NCBI GenBank assembly: GCA_030827165.1 | Contig: JAURFB010000004.1 | Location: forward strand, 1-64,000 | Reading direction: 5' to 3' | Length of the DNA stretch: 64,000 bases | From: Marivivens sp. | GTDB taxonomy: Bacteria > Pseudomonadota > Alphaproteobacteria > Rhodobacterales > Rhodobacteraceae | In this document: piece after piece, positions 31,798 through 42,074 of the stretch | How the letters are laid out: the number at the start of each line of letters is the position of its first letter | How positions within the stretch are numbered: position 1 is the stretch's first letter | Made by a program: the position numbers and the translations under genes | Notes under the pieces: model-generated | Told to the model about the DNA's origin: nothing | The model's input: the letters and a program-made list of their open reading frames with translations, nothing else | Database searches by the model: none

Positions 31798-31897
31798 CCG
31801 GGGTCCGTATTTCGACGCGCGAAAGAGGTCCAGAGGTATTGGGCCTGCGACCTCCCGCCGCAGGAACCTGTGGCAAGAAATCCCCGCTGAAAGTGGG

Positions 31898-32803
31898 CTA
31901 CTTTTGACTGCCGTCGTCTTTCAAGACCTCGCGCCAGCTGTGTCTGGGCGCAAAACCAACCATCCGTTTGGCCTTTGCATTGGCAAAGAACGTCTCGTTG
32001 CGGCCCATCTCTCGGCGCTTCTCGACCCCTTGGTAGAACCGTGCGATCACCTCGTCCGAGGCGAGCGAGACGCTCATATCGTCATTCGAGACGTTGAAAA
32101 CCTCATAGCCCAGCCCGTCGGTTTGCAGGCAGCGGTCTACCATATGGCCCAGATCACGCGCGTCGATATAGGCGAATATATTGCGGCGGCGCAGTTCGGG
32201 GTCTTTCATGAAAGGCGGGAATTTAGTTTCATATTCAAGTGGTTCTATAACGTTGTTAATGCTCAGCCCGTAGATGTCGAACCCCGTTCGCTCCTGAAAG
32301 CTCCGCGCCGTGACCTCGTTGACAACCTTCGACATGGCATAGCTGTCTTGCGGCACAGTCGGGTGCTCTTCGTCGATCGGGACATAGGCCGGCTTTTTCA
32401 CGCCATCATAGAAGCAGATACCATAGGTCGTTTCGGACGAGGCAAAGATCACCTTGCGGATCCCAAGTTTAGCTGCGGCATCCAAGATATTGTAAGTGCT
32501 CGAAACATTGACCTGATAGGTTTCGTTGTCAGGGCGCAGCATCAGGCTCGGTACAGCGGCGAAATGGACGATAGCGTCATAGCGCGGGGTGCCGGTTCCG
32601 GCCTCCTGCTCTTCGCCGCGGGCAAAGGCGTGAAGCGCGTTGAACACATGGCCAGCGTCGGTCAGGTCGACCCGCAGGTCAGCAACGCCCGGCATATTGA
32701 GGGGCGCAAGGTCGGCGTTGGTCACGCTGTAGCCGCGCTCGACAAGGTGGGCGATGGCGTGCCGTCCGGCCTTGCCGCTGCCGCCGGTGAAGAAAATGCG
32801 CAT
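31898..32803 (-). CDS. NAD-dependent epimerase/dehydratase
   Basis: MRIFFTGGSGKAGRHAIAHLVERGY; YAMSKVVNE (YxxxK). Confidence 0.92.
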   Translation of the reverse strand: MRIFFTGGSGKAGRHAIAHLVERGYSVTNADLAPLNMPGVADLRVDLTDAGHVFNALHAFARGEEQEAGTGTPRYDAIVHFAAVPSLMLRPDNETYQVNVSSTYNILDAAAKLGIRKVIFASSETTYGICFYDGVKKPAYVPIDEEHPTVPQDSYAMSKVVNEVTARSFQERTGFDIYGLSINNVIEPLEYETKFPPFMKDPELRRRNIFAYIDARDLGHMVDRCLQTDGLGYEVFNVSNDDMSVSLASDEVIARFYQGVEKRREMGRNETFFANAKAKRMVGFAPRHSWREVLKDDGSQK

Positions 32804-32916
32804 GGGGCCTCCTTTGAACTACCATACTCTAGACCGTCCGCCGCGCGATCAACAGGCCCCTTCCCCACGGCACCCTGTCGCGCTAGCGTCGCGCCAAACC
32901 AGACAAGGAGATCCCG

Positions 32917-33579
32917 ATGCCCACCCTCTACGGCGCCTACCGCAGCCGCGCGACCCGCAACTTCTGGCTAGCTCTCGAAGCTGGAAAACACCTCGAGCAC
33001 AAGCCCGTGCTTCAGGCCTATCGCGTGGCCGATCCCAAGGCGGCGAACGCGCCCCTTCACACCCAATCGCCCGAGTTTCTGGCCATCTCGCCCGCCGGTG
33101 CGATCCCGGTGCTGAAGGATGGCGATCTGGTGATCTCAGAATCGCTTGCGATCAACCTCTACCTCGCCAAGAAGTGGGGCGGCCCGCTTGCGCCGAAGGA
33201 TGCCGGCGAAGACGCCCAGATGATGCAATGGGCGCTCTATGGCATGACCGCGATCGAGCCGCACACCCTGCCGATCCTGTATTGCTACGCCGAGAAACGC
33301 GCCGGAACCCCCGAGGGGCAGGCCGAGATCGACGGCGATGTGGCAGCGCTGGAACGCCCCCTAAGGGCGCTCGACACTCACCTTGCCACGCATGGCGGCC
33401 AGCTGGTCGGCGGCCGCTTTACCGTGGCCGACATCAACATGGCCGAAGTCTTGCGCTATGTGCAGCCACATACCTCTGTCTTGCCGCGCTTTCCGGCGGT
33501 GAACGCGTGGCTCTCCGCCTGTCAGGCGCGCACGGCGTTCAAGGAAATGATGGCTCGGCGCGAGGCCGAGCCGGCCTAG
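32917..33579 (+). CDS. Glutathione S-transferase family protein
   Basis: LYGAYRSRATRNFWLALEAG; GAIPVLKDGDLVISESLAINLYLAKK. Confidence 0.92.
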   Translation: MPTLYGAYRSRATRNFWLALEAGKHLEHKPVLQAYRVADPKAANAPLHTQSPEFLAISPAGAIPVLKDGDLVISESLAINLYLAKKWGGPLAPKDAGEDAQMMQWALYGMTAIEPHTLPILYCYAEKRAGTPEGQAEIDGDVAALERPLRALDTHLATHGGQLVGGRFTVADINMAEVLRYVQPHTSVLPRFPAVNAWLSACQARTAFKEMMARREAEPA

Positions 33580-34532
33580 GCGATCACCCGGACCGGGTTG
33601 CCCGCCCGCCAGGCCCGGATCGCCTCGGCGGTCTGGGTGTAAAAGAGGCGGAATGTCGCCTCGGTCGTATAGCCAAGGTGCGGCGTCAGAAGGAGCCGCC
33701 CCTCGGAGATCAGGTCCGCCGCCCTGAGCGGGTCGTCCTTGGGCAGGGGCTCGACATCGAACACATCGAGCCCAGCCTTGGCTGTCGGGTCGCGGCGCAG
33801 CCAGTCGAGGACGGCATCACTGTCGACAATCGGCCCGCGCGAGGTGTTGATCAGCACCATGCCGGGCTTGGCCAAGGCAAGGGCGGTGCGATTGATCAGG
33901 CCGGCGGTTCGCTCCGACAGCGCCATATGGACACTTGCCACATCCGATTTGGCGAGAAGATCTCCAAGGCTCTGGATCAGCCGCACGCCAAGCGCCGCGC
34001 AGCGCTCATCGCTCAGGTTCTGCGACCATGCGACAATCTCCATGCCCAGCGCCTTGCCCAAGACGGCCATTTGCGCCCCGATATTTCCAAGGCCGACAAG
34101 GCCAAGGGTCAGCCCGGCCACATCACGCCCAAGCCCCGCCTGCCAACCGCCGCCATTCAGCAAGGCAACCTCGGGCAAAAGCCGGCGGTTCAGCGCCAGC
34201 AACATCAGGATCGAAAGCTCGGATGTCGTCGTCTTGCGGCTTTCTGTGCCACAGACCGTGATCCCCCGCGCCTTGGCCGCCGCCACGTCGATCGCGGCAT
34301 TCTTCGGCCCGCTGGTGACGATCAGCTTCAGGTTGGGAAGGGCGTCGATCAGGGCGGCGGGCATCGCCGTGCGCTCGCGCATCAGGCAGATCACCTCAAA
34401 GGGCCACAGGCGCGCGGCCAGCGACGCGTGATCCAAGATGGTATCGGAAAAGACGGTGATCTTGCCAACGCCCGACCAGTCGGCCAATCGCAGCGCAGCG
34501 CCCGCGTAATCGTCGAGTATTGCGATTGTCAT
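33576..34532 (-). CDS. D-2-hydroxyacid dehydrogenase
   Basis: GLVGLGNIGAQMAVLGKALGMEIVAW; MVLINTSRGPIVDSDAVL; LLLTPHLGYTTE. Confidence 0.94.
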   Translation of the reverse strand: MTIAILDDYAGAALRLADWSGVGKITVFSDTILDHASLAARLWPFEVICLMRERTAMPAALIDALPNLKLIVTSGPKNAAIDVAAAKARGITVCGTESRKTTTSELSILMLLALNRRLLPEVALLNGGGWQAGLGRDVAGLTLGLVGLGNIGAQMAVLGKALGMEIVAWSQNLSDERCAALGVRLIQSLGDLLAKSDVASVHMALSERTAGLINRTALALAKPGMVLINTSRGPIVDSDAVLDWLRRDPTAKAGLDVFDVEPLPKDDPLRAADLISEGRLLLTPHLGYTTEATFRLFYTQTAEAIRAWRAGNPVRVIA

Positions 34533-34610
34533 TCGCGCCGGTCCCGTCACATGTGCCCTCACGCCAGATCTGCGGCCATCGTGCGGGGGCACGTCAAGGG
34601 GCAATGCCGC

Positions 34611-35336
34611 CTACTGCGCGGCGATCCTCCGATTTGCCGCGATAAGCTTTTGTCCGGCGTCTCGTGCCAGCGCGCTTTCCATGATGATCCGAAACCCGTC
34701 GTCCCGGTTCATCAACCGTTCCAGCGGTGCCGCCCCGATTACGAAATATCGGGAGGTGCTGGTCAGAGCCACAGTCGCGGTTGCCGCGCTGCCGGTCAGA
34801 ACGGTCAATTCCCCCAAGAAGGCGTCGGGCAGGCATTCACCGACGACCTGTTGCCCCAACATGACATCGGCCCGCCCTTCCCCAAGATAGATCAGTTTGG
34901 AATGAACCTCCCCCTCTTTCATGAGAAGCTCGCCCGCGGCGCCGTCGCGCCAGTGGCCGGCATCCAGGAACCGCCGCGCGGCAATTCGGGTTGCGTGCGG
35001 CAGTTTCGAGGTCACGAGCGCCTTTTCTTCCGCGGTGAACCGGATCGTATGGTGCAGATAATAAAAGCGGATCATCCCGATCGCCGAGAGCAGGATCTAG
35101 CTCACCTGGATCAAGGCAGACGAGAGATTGAAACTCTCTGCAAGGCTGATCAAGACCAGAACGGCGGCGAGAATGTTCATCGTCGCATAGGCGTAGCCTG
35201 ATCCCCGTACAAACCCCAATTGCAGGAGCGCATAGCTGCCGAGATAGGTCAGCACCCCCAACAGACCAACGGCCTCGTAAACCCAATCAGACAAACCAAT
35301 ATCCTGCACAATTCCCGTGAAATAACGGGGCTCCAT
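34611..35336 (-). pseudogene. Popeye-like membrane protein with cyclic-nucleotide-binding domain, interrupted by in-frame TAG
   Basis: ORF parts 35097..35336 (3-TM segment) and 34611..35075 (cNMP-like domain GELLMKEGEVHSKLIYLGEGRADVMLGQQVVGECLPDAFLGELTVLTGSAATATV) are in the same frame, separated only by TAG at 35097-35099. Confidence 0.75.
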
Positions 35337-35454
35337 ATCCTTGGAAGACCACCATAGAAGAGCTGCAAGTTCAACGTCTACCTTTGCGCCCGGCCCTGGT
35401 TTCAGATTTCGACGCGCCATTGACAGGACGCAAAGCGCAAGGCGAGGTGATCCC

Positions 35455-36618
35455 ATGAACCATATCGACCAGATCCGCCCCGACGCGCCCGCCCTTGCCC
35501 GCCCTGGGCCACATCCTGTTGGCATCGAGACGGTGGTTTTCACACGCCCCGACCAGCCCGATCTTTCCGATCCCAAGATCACCACGCGTCGCGCCGATCG
35601 GCGGCTGACCGTCACGCTCTGGTTTCCCGCAGCCAAAGGCAGCCCGCAGGGCGGCAGCCATGAGACCCTGATCCGCGACGGGATCACGTGGGCCACGCTG
35701 CACGGCCCAGCCCGCGAGGGGCTGGAGCCTGCCGCCGGCCCCTTCCCGCTTGTCCTTCTCTCGCACGGCTGGCCCGGCAACCGCTGGCTCATGTCGCCCC
35801 ATGCCCTGACGATGGCGAGCCGCGGCTATGTGGTCGCCGCCATCGACCACGAGGGCAGCACCTATGACAATCAGCAGCCCGTCGGCGCGACCTTCTATCA
35901 CCGCCCGCGCGACCAGCGTTTCGTGCTCGATTGCCTCGCCGCGCCAGACGCACCGCTGAAAGGCGTGATCGACACGGATCGCGTGGCGGTCATCGGCTAT
36001 TCGATGGGCGGCTATGGCGCGCTGGTCTTTGGCGGCGCGGGCCTGTCCGAAGCGGCGATGACGCATGAGGCTTCGCCCGCAGACGACCTTCTGCGGCCAT
36101 TGCGTAACGGCACGGCAGAACACGACGCCCTGACCGATTCCCGCGTCAAGGCGCTTGTCACCTTCGGCCCATGGGGCGGCAAGGCGGGGATTTGGGATGC
36201 GGCGGGGCTTGCATCGCTGCGTGCGCCGCTTCTCCTGATCGCCGGATCGGCGGATGATACTTCCGACTACCCCTCGATGCGCCGCATCTGGGAAGAGGCG
36301 ACAGGCGTCGAACGCCACCTTCTGACCTTCGAGATGGCGGGCCACAACGCCGGCGCGCCCATGCCTGCCCCCGCCGAATCCCATGCCCATTCCGACAAGC
36401 TCGGCTGGCCACCCTTCCTGCACTATGCCGACGACGTCTGGGACACGGAGCGGATGAACAACGTCGCCGCCCATTTCTGCGTTGCTTTTCTGGATCGCCA
36501 TATCAAGGGCGAGGGCCAAGCGGCCCGCTTCCTCGCCGCCGGAGGCGATCACTGGCCCGGTTTTTTCGAAAACAGCGCGACCGGCCTCAGATTCGAAACG
36601 CGCCCCGCCGACCGATAG
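35455..36618 (+). CDS. Alpha/beta hydrolase (dienelactone hydrolase / PAF-AH-like)
   Basis: PLVLLSHGWPGNRWLMSPHALTMASRGYVVAAIDHEGS; VIGYSMGGYGALVFGGAG; GHNAGAP. Confidence 0.88.
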   Translation: MNHIDQIRPDAPALARPGPHPVGIETVVFTRPDQPDLSDPKITTRRADRRLTVTLWFPAAKGSPQGGSHETLIRDGITWATLHGPAREGLEPAAGPFPLVLLSHGWPGNRWLMSPHALTMASRGYVVAAIDHEGSTYDNQQPVGATFYHRPRDQRFVLDCLAAPDAPLKGVIDTDRVAVIGYSMGGYGALVFGGAGLSEAAMTHEASPADDLLRPLRNGTAEHDALTDSRVKALVTFGPWGGKAGIWDAAGLASLRAPLLLIAGSADDTSDYPSMRRIWEEATGVERHLLTFEMAGHNAGAPMPAPAESHAHSDKLGWPPFLHYADDVWDTERMNNVAAHFCVAFLDRHIKGEGQAARFLAAGGDHWPGFFENSATGLRFETRPADR

Positions 36619-36687
36619 CCAATCAACCGATTGCCCCTGCCCCGCACTTCGGCCACACTATCGGCCAGAGCAAAAAGAACGAGCGGT

Positions 36688-38646
36688 ATGCCAGACGACC
36701 TCCTCTCCGCGGCGGGAGCCGACGATTACAACGCCTCTTCGATCGAAGTCCTCGAGGGGCTCGAACCTGTCCGCAAGCGGCCGGGGATGTATATTGGTGG
36801 CACCGACGAGCGGGCGCTGCATCACCTCGTGGCGGAAATCCTCGACAACTCGATGGACGAGGCGGTGGCGGGCCACGCCAACCGGATCGAGGTCGAACTG
36901 CACGCCGGTTTCTCGATCACCATCCGCGACAACGGCCGCGGAATGCCCTTTGATCCGCACCCGAAATTTCCCGGAAAATCAGCGCTCGAGGTGATCCTGT
37001 GCACGCTGCACGCGGGGGGGAAATTTTCCGGCAAGGCCTATCAGACCTCGGGCGGCCTGCACGGCGTCGGGGCTTCGGTCGTCAACGCCTTGTCGGATCA
37101 CATGCGCGTCGAGGTGGCGCGCAACCGCGAGTTGGTCGCGCTGGAGTTCTCGCGCGGGGTGCCGACCGGACCCCTGCAGAAGCTTGGCCAGACCTCAAAC
37201 CGGCGCGGAACAACGACAACCTTCCACGCCGATGAAGAGATTTTCGGCCATCACCGGTTCAAACCCGCGCGGCTCTTCAAGTCGATACGCTCCAAGGCCT
37301 ATCTCTTCTCGGGTGTCGAGATTCGCTGGAAATCCGAGATTGACGACTGTGAGACGCCAACAGAAGCGGTCTTTCATTTTCCCGGCGGTCTTTCCGACTA
37401 TTTGCGCGAGACCTTGGGAAAGGCCTCAACCTATGCCGATCGGCCTTTTGCCGGAACGGTCGAGTTTCGGGAGAAATTCAACACCCCCGGCAAGGTCGAA
37501 TGGGCGATCAACTGGACGCCCTCGCGCGATGGCTTCATCCAGTCCTATTGCAACACCGTCCCGACCCCCGAGGGCGGCACCCATGAGGCCGGCTTCTGGG
37601 CCGCGATCCTCAAGGGCATCCGAACCTATGGGGAACTCATCAACAATCGCAAGGCCGCCCAGATCACGCGCGAAGACTTGCTGACCGGCGGCTGTGCGCT
37701 TGTTTCATGTTTTATCAGCGAGCCCGAGTTCGTGGGCCAAACCAAGGACCGCCTCGCCACCGCCGACGCCCAGCGCCTTGTCGAGGGCGCGGTGCGCGAT
37801 CACTTTGACAACTGGCTGGCGGCAGATACCAAATCGGCCGGCGCGATCCTCGATTTCCTTGTCCTGCGCGCGGAAGAGCGGATGCGCCGGCGGCAGGAAA
37901 AGGAAACCGCCCGCAAGACAGCCACCAAACGCCTGCGCCTGCCCGGCAAGCTGGTCGATTGCTCGGCCACCTCGCGGGAGGGAACCGAGCTTTTCATCGT
38001 CGAAGGCGACAGCGCGGGCGGCAGCGCCAAGATGGCCCGCGACCGGCGCACCCAAGCCCTCTTGCCCCTGCGCGGCAAGATCCTCAACGTCCTTGGCGCG
38101 GCCTCGTCGAAACTTGGCACCAATCAGGAAATAAGCGATCTGACTCAAGCGCTTGGCGTAGGTCTGGGCACAAGGTTCAACGTCGATGACCTGCGCTATG
38201 ACAAGATCATCATTATGACCGACGCCGACGTGGACGGCGCGCATATCGCCTCGCTCCTGATGACGTTCTTCTTCACCCAGATGCGCCCGCTGATCGATCA
38301 CGGCCACCTCTACCTTGCCTGTCCGCCGCTCTATCGCCTGACCCAGGGCGCGCGGCGGATCTATGTGGCCGACGACGCCGAGAAAGAGACGATGATGGCC
38401 AAGGGTCTTGGCGGCAAGGGCAAGATTGACGTGCAGCGCTTCAAGGGCCTGGGCGAGATGGACGCCAAGGATTTGAAAGACACCACGATGGATCCCGCCA
38501 GCCGCAAGCTCATCCGCGTGACGATCGACGAGGACGAACCGGGCGAAACCGGCGATCTGGTCGAACGCCTGATGGGCAAGAAGCCCGAGCTGCGGTTCCA
38601 GTATATCCAGGAAAACGCGCGGTTTGTTGAGGAGTTGGATGTGTAG
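36688..38646 (+). CDS. parE: DNA topoisomerase IV subunit B
   Basis: GHKL EVLEGLEPVRKRPGMYIGGTDERALHHLVAEILDNSMDEAVAG; TOPRIM FIVEGDSAGGSAKMARDRRTQALLPLRGKILNV; IIMTDADVDGAHI. Confidence 0.97.
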   Translation: MPDDLLSAAGADDYNASSIEVLEGLEPVRKRPGMYIGGTDERALHHLVAEILDNSMDEAVAGHANRIEVELHAGFSITIRDNGRGMPFDPHPKFPGKSALEVILCTLHAGGKFSGKAYQTSGGLHGVGASVVNALSDHMRVEVARNRELVALEFSRGVPTGPLQKLGQTSNRRGTTTTFHADEEIFGHHRFKPARLFKSIRSKAYLFSGVEIRWKSEIDDCETPTEAVFHFPGGLSDYLRETLGKASTYADRPFAGTVEFREKFNTPGKVEWAINWTPSRDGFIQSYCNTVPTPEGGTHEAGFWAAILKGIRTYGELINNRKAAQITREDLLTGGCALVSCFISEPEFVGQTKDRLATADAQRLVEGAVRDHFDNWLAADTKSAGAILDFLVLRAEERMRRRQEKETARKTATKRLRLPGKLVDCSATSREGTELFIVEGDSAGGSAKMARDRRTQALLPLRGKILNVLGAASSKLGTNQEISDLTQALGVGLGTRFNVDDLRYDKIIIMTDADVDGAHIASLLMTFFFTQMRPLIDHGHLYLACPPLYRLTQGARRIYVADDAEKETMMAKGLGGKGKIDVQRFKGLGEMDAKDLKDTTMDPASRKLIRVTIDEDEPGETGDLVERLMGKKPELRFQYIQENARFVEELDV

Positions 38647-38761
38647 TCCAGCGAACGATCTCGGCACTTGCCACATTTATTGTTTCCAAATGGGCGCTTG
38701 AGCCGCCACGTTTGGGTCACTATTATGACACTGTATTATCCAAGTCGATCGAGACTCTGAT

Positions 38762-39481
38762 TTGCTGAAATGGTTCGCCCTTGTGCTCGCAGGCCTTCTT
38801 GCAGCACCCGCGTCGGCTACGACCGTCGACACGTCCGGACAATGGTCCGGGGCTGTCACCTATGGCTGGTTCGGAAGCGGAACTTCGCTCCTGGCACCCC
38901 CGGGTGCGACCAATCTTGAATCCGTCAGCTTCTTCTTCCAAAGCGATGCCGAAGGAGAGGAATTCGATTTCTGGGTTGCTACGGACTATTATAGCACAAA
39001 CGTCCTTTTCGAGCAGACCTTTACCGCGACCACGGGCAAGAACACGTTCCTGACCGATATCGCGCTGGAACCGGGGGCTCTGCTTTATACGTTTATCGAT
39101 TTTGGCAATTACGCCGGGTATTCGACCAGATACACGCCGTACGATACTTTTCCGGGCGGGATCGGGTTTTTCCTTGATGCGAACGGCTATTGGATATGGG
39201 ATTTTTCTGGCGCGACATGGCAAGGCGGCAACGGCGGTCTGGACGACTACTATTCGCAGTATGACCTCTTTGGCGACGATCTGGCCTATCTTCTGGAAGC
39301 CGCGTCCTATTGGCTTTGGGGGCGTCAGTCTGCCTATACGCCGCCCGAAGAGTTCCTGCTCTCGCCTGATTTGACGTTTGTGGCCGAATTCACAACGCCG
39401 ATCCCCCTGCCCGCGACCGGCCTCCTGCTGCTCTCGGGCCTCGGCGGTCTTGTCGCCTTCCGCCGTCGCAAGGCCGCCTGA
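38762..39481 (+). CDS. Secreted protein with VPLPA-CTERM-like sorting signal
   Basis: TTG start, signal peptide MLKWFALVLAGLLAAPASA, C-terminus PIPLPATGLLLLSGLGGLVAFRRRKAA. Confidence 0.85.
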   Translation: MLKWFALVLAGLLAAPASATTVDTSGQWSGAVTYGWFGSGTSLLAPPGATNLESVSFFFQSDAEGEEFDFWVATDYYSTNVLFEQTFTATTGKNTFLTDIALEPGALLYTFIDFGNYAGYSTRYTPYDTFPGGIGFFLDANGYWIWDFSGATWQGGNGGLDDYYSQYDLFGDDLAYLLEAASYWLWGRQSAYTPPEEFLLSPDLTFVAEFTTPIPLPATGLLLLSGLGGLVAFRRRKAA

Positions 39482-39484
39482 CGG

Positions 39485-39865
39485 TCAGTTCTGCAAGGTT
39501 CCGATGTAATTCGCCAGCGCCAGGAGCCGTGCAGGGATTGGCGTCGCCCCAACCATGACGATCCCGCCCATGTCGCCCGCGCCGAATTCGGGCATCTCGT
39601 AGGAAAAGCCTTCCTGTCGGTGCAGCCCGTCGATCGTGCTCATCACATAGTCGCGGGGATAGGTGCCGTCATGGCGGGCCGCGAGGGTCGTCAAGTCTGC
39701 CGGAGCTCGGGCCAGATCGCGCGCCAGCGGGCCATCGCCCTTGCCGCTTGCGCCATGGCAGGCCGAGCAGTCCTCCAGATAGGCCTGTTTGCCGTCGACG
39801 CCTTCGCTCGCGCAGCCGACAAGCGCTACAAGCCCGACCCCGATTCATCCCAGACGTCTTGTCAT
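39485..39865 (-). pseudogene. Cytochrome c family lipoprotein with in-frame TGA in its signal peptide
   Basis: From ATG 39865: MTRRLG*IGVGLVALVGCASEGVDGKQAYLEDCSACHGASGKGDGPLARDLARAPADLTTLAARHDGTYPRDYV...; CxxCH haem motif; TGA at 39845-39847; GGGAG RBS upstream of ATG. Confidence 0.8.
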
Positions 39866-39928
39866 ACCGCTCTCCCTGCCTTGGCTCATCATCCCGCGTT
39901 TCGCGGCGCATTTCCAGCGTGAAGGCGA

Positions 39929-40615
39929 CTAGGTGGCCGGAATGATCCGACCCGGCTCGAGCCGCACGACCCGATCCATCCGCGCGGCCAATTCGAGGTT
40001 GTGCGTGGCAACAAGCGCCGAAAGGCCGGTTTCCCTCACCACGTCCATCAGTGTCGCGAAAACCCGCTCCGAGGTTTCGGGGTCAAGATTGCCGGTGGGC
40101 TCGTCGGCGAGAAGAAGCCTGGGCTGATTGGCCAGCGCCCGGCAGAAGGCCACGCGCTGCTGCTCGCCGCCCGAAAGGGCCGCGGGGCGGTGTTCGGCGC
40201 GGTCGGCGATCCCGACCCGCGCCAACAAATCAGCGGCGCGCGCGGCGGCGGCGGTCTGCCCGACGCCGTTGGCCAGTTGCGGCAGGATCACGTTCTCGGC
40301 GGCCGAAAACTCAGGAAGAAGGTGGTGGAATTGGTAGATGAACCCGACCTCGGAGCGGCGCACAGCCGTCCTTCGCCGGTCGGACAGGCGCGACATTTCC
40401 TCGCCGGAAATCCTGACCTCGCCGGAATTCGGGGTATCGAGCAGCCCCGCGATATGCAGAAGCGTTGACTTGCCCGCACCCGACGGGGCGACGAGCGCGA
40501 CGACCTCGCCCCGCGCCAGGCTCAGGTCGACCCCGCGCAAGACGCGGACCTCGCCGGGCTTGCCAAGCTTGTAGCCCTTCTCGATCCCCTTCAGCTCCAG
40601 CACCGGCTCATTCAT
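39929..40615 (-). CDS. lolD: Lipoprotein-releasing ABC transporter ATP-binding protein
   Basis: Walker [54 protein letters not shown]. Confidence 0.94.
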   Translation of the reverse strand: MNEPVLELKGIEKGYKLGKPGEVRVLRGVDLSLARGEVVALVAPSGAGKSTLLHIAGLLDTPNSGEVRISGEEMSRLSDRRRTAVRRSEVGFIYQFHHLLPEFSAAENVILPQLANGVGQTAAAARAADLLARVGIADRAEHRPAALSGGEQQRVAFCRALANQPRLLLADEPTGNLDPETSERVFATLMDVVRETGLSALVATHNLELAARMDRVVRLEPGRIIPAT

Positions 40616-41891
40616 AGCGCAGCGCCTCCACCGGGTTCATCCGTGCCGCGCGGCGGGCGGGAAAGATCGTCACGACCCAACTGAGAAACAGCGAGAGCGA
40701 AACGGCAGACATCACGTCAGAGAACCGCATTTCCGCCGGAAGATAGTAGATGCCCCGGATCGACGGGTCCCAGACGCCGCCACCCGAGACATAATTGATC
40801 GCCGAGAAAATCGGATCGACATAGGTGGCGAAAAGCGCGCCGAGCGCGACGCCCAGGATCGTCCCGAGCGTGCCAATCGAGGCGCCACAGATAAAGAAGA
40901 CCCGCATCACCGACCCTTCGGTGAGGCCCATGGTTCGCAGGATGCCGATATCGCGGCCCTTGTTCTTCACCAGCATCACAAGGCCCGAGATGATGTTGAG
41001 CGAGGCAATCAGCACGAGGATCGACAGGAGGATGAACATCACGTTGTCCTCGACCGTCAGCGCGCGCAAGAAGGCGCCGGCGCTGTCGCGCCATGTCCAG
41101 ATCAGGGTGTTCTGCCCCGCCGCCTGGATCAAGGCGGGGATCATCGATTCGACGTTGTCGGGGTCTTCGACCATGACCTCGATCTCGTCGGCCACGTCGT
41201 CCTTGTCGAAAAACGTCTGTGCCTGCGCCAGCGGCAGATAGACACGCGTCCGGTCGATATCCCAACGACCGGCCGAGAAGATATAGACCACCTCATAGGC
41301 ATTGACCCGTGGCGAAGTGCCGAAGGCTGTCTTGACGCCATTGGGCGAGATGATCTTGATCTTGTCGCCAAGCCCGACGCCAAGCTGCTGTGCCACGCCC
41401 GAGCCGATGGCGATACCTTCGTCAAACCGCGCCAGATCGCCCATGGCGGTCGCCGGATCGACGATGCGGCGCGACGCGGCCAGATCAGCACCTCGAATAC
41501 CGAAAATCTCGATACCAGAGTTGGCACTGCCGAAATTCGCCATCACCTGCCCGCGGATCAGCGGGGCGGAGTGGGTGACGCCCGGAACCTCGGCCAGCGT
41601 CGCCGCCAGCGCGTCATAATCGGCGATGGTCCGGTCAAGCTGGCCGTTCGCCCCCGTGGTCGCGCTGCGATAGACGGTGACATGGGCGTTGGCGCCGAGG
41701 ATGGTATCGACGAATTCCGACCGGAACCCGGACCGCACGGCAAGCGTCGCCACAAGGGCAAAGACCGCCAGCGTCACGCCGACCAGGCTGATCCAGGTCA
41801 TCACGGAGACGCCGCCCTCGGACCGACGTGCGCGCAGATAGCGCCAGGCGATCATCCATTCGAAACGGGCAAAGGGGGCGGTTTTGGCCAC
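40608..41891 (-). CDS. Lipoprotein-releasing ABC transporter permease (LolC/LolE)
   Basis: [92 protein letters not shown]. Confidence 0.95.
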   Translation of the reverse strand: MAKTAPFARFEWMIAWRYLRARRSEGGVSVMTWISLVGVTLAVFALVATLAVRSGFRSEFVDTILGANAHVTVYRSATTGANGQLDRTIADYDALAATLAEVPGVTHSAPLIRGQVMANFGSANSGIEIFGIRGADLAASRRIVDPATAMGDLARFDEGIAIGSGVAQQLGVGLGDKIKIISPNGVKTAFGTSPRVNAYEVVYIFSAGRWDIDRTRVYLPLAQAQTFFDKDDVADEIEVMVEDPDNVESMIPALIQAAGQNTLIWTWRDSAGAFLRALTVEDNVMFILLSILVLIASLNIISGLVMLVKNKGRDIGILRTMGLTEGSVMRVFFICGASIGTLGTILGVALGALFATYVDPIFSAINYVSGGGVWDPSIRGIYYLPAEMRFSDVMSAVSLSLFLSWVVTIFPARRAARMNPVEALRYE

Positions 41892-42074
41892 TGCTGCTGT
41901 GCTTTCTTTTGGCAGGGACCTTGCGGTCTCATGGGCCGAAGGTCAAGGCGGATCAGGGGCGCGGCGCGGCGCCCGACCCACACGGGGCACCGCCAAATGT
42001 TTTGTGTTCTTCGCCTTGTCGGGACGCGCTGCGAAAACCATATCAGGCGTCATTCATTTTCAAGGGAGATTTTT

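Noticed and set aside
32754-35201. 815-aa + strand ORF spanning GST, hydroxyacid dehydrogenase and cNMP gene region
   Set aside because: Low-complexity R/A/G/P-rich translation antisense to or out of frame with well-supported genes
39669-39911. 80-aa minus ORF overlapping the cytochrome c pseudogene
   Set aside because: Arg-rich out-of-frame reading of the cytochrome region; the alternative frame contains lipobox and CxxCH
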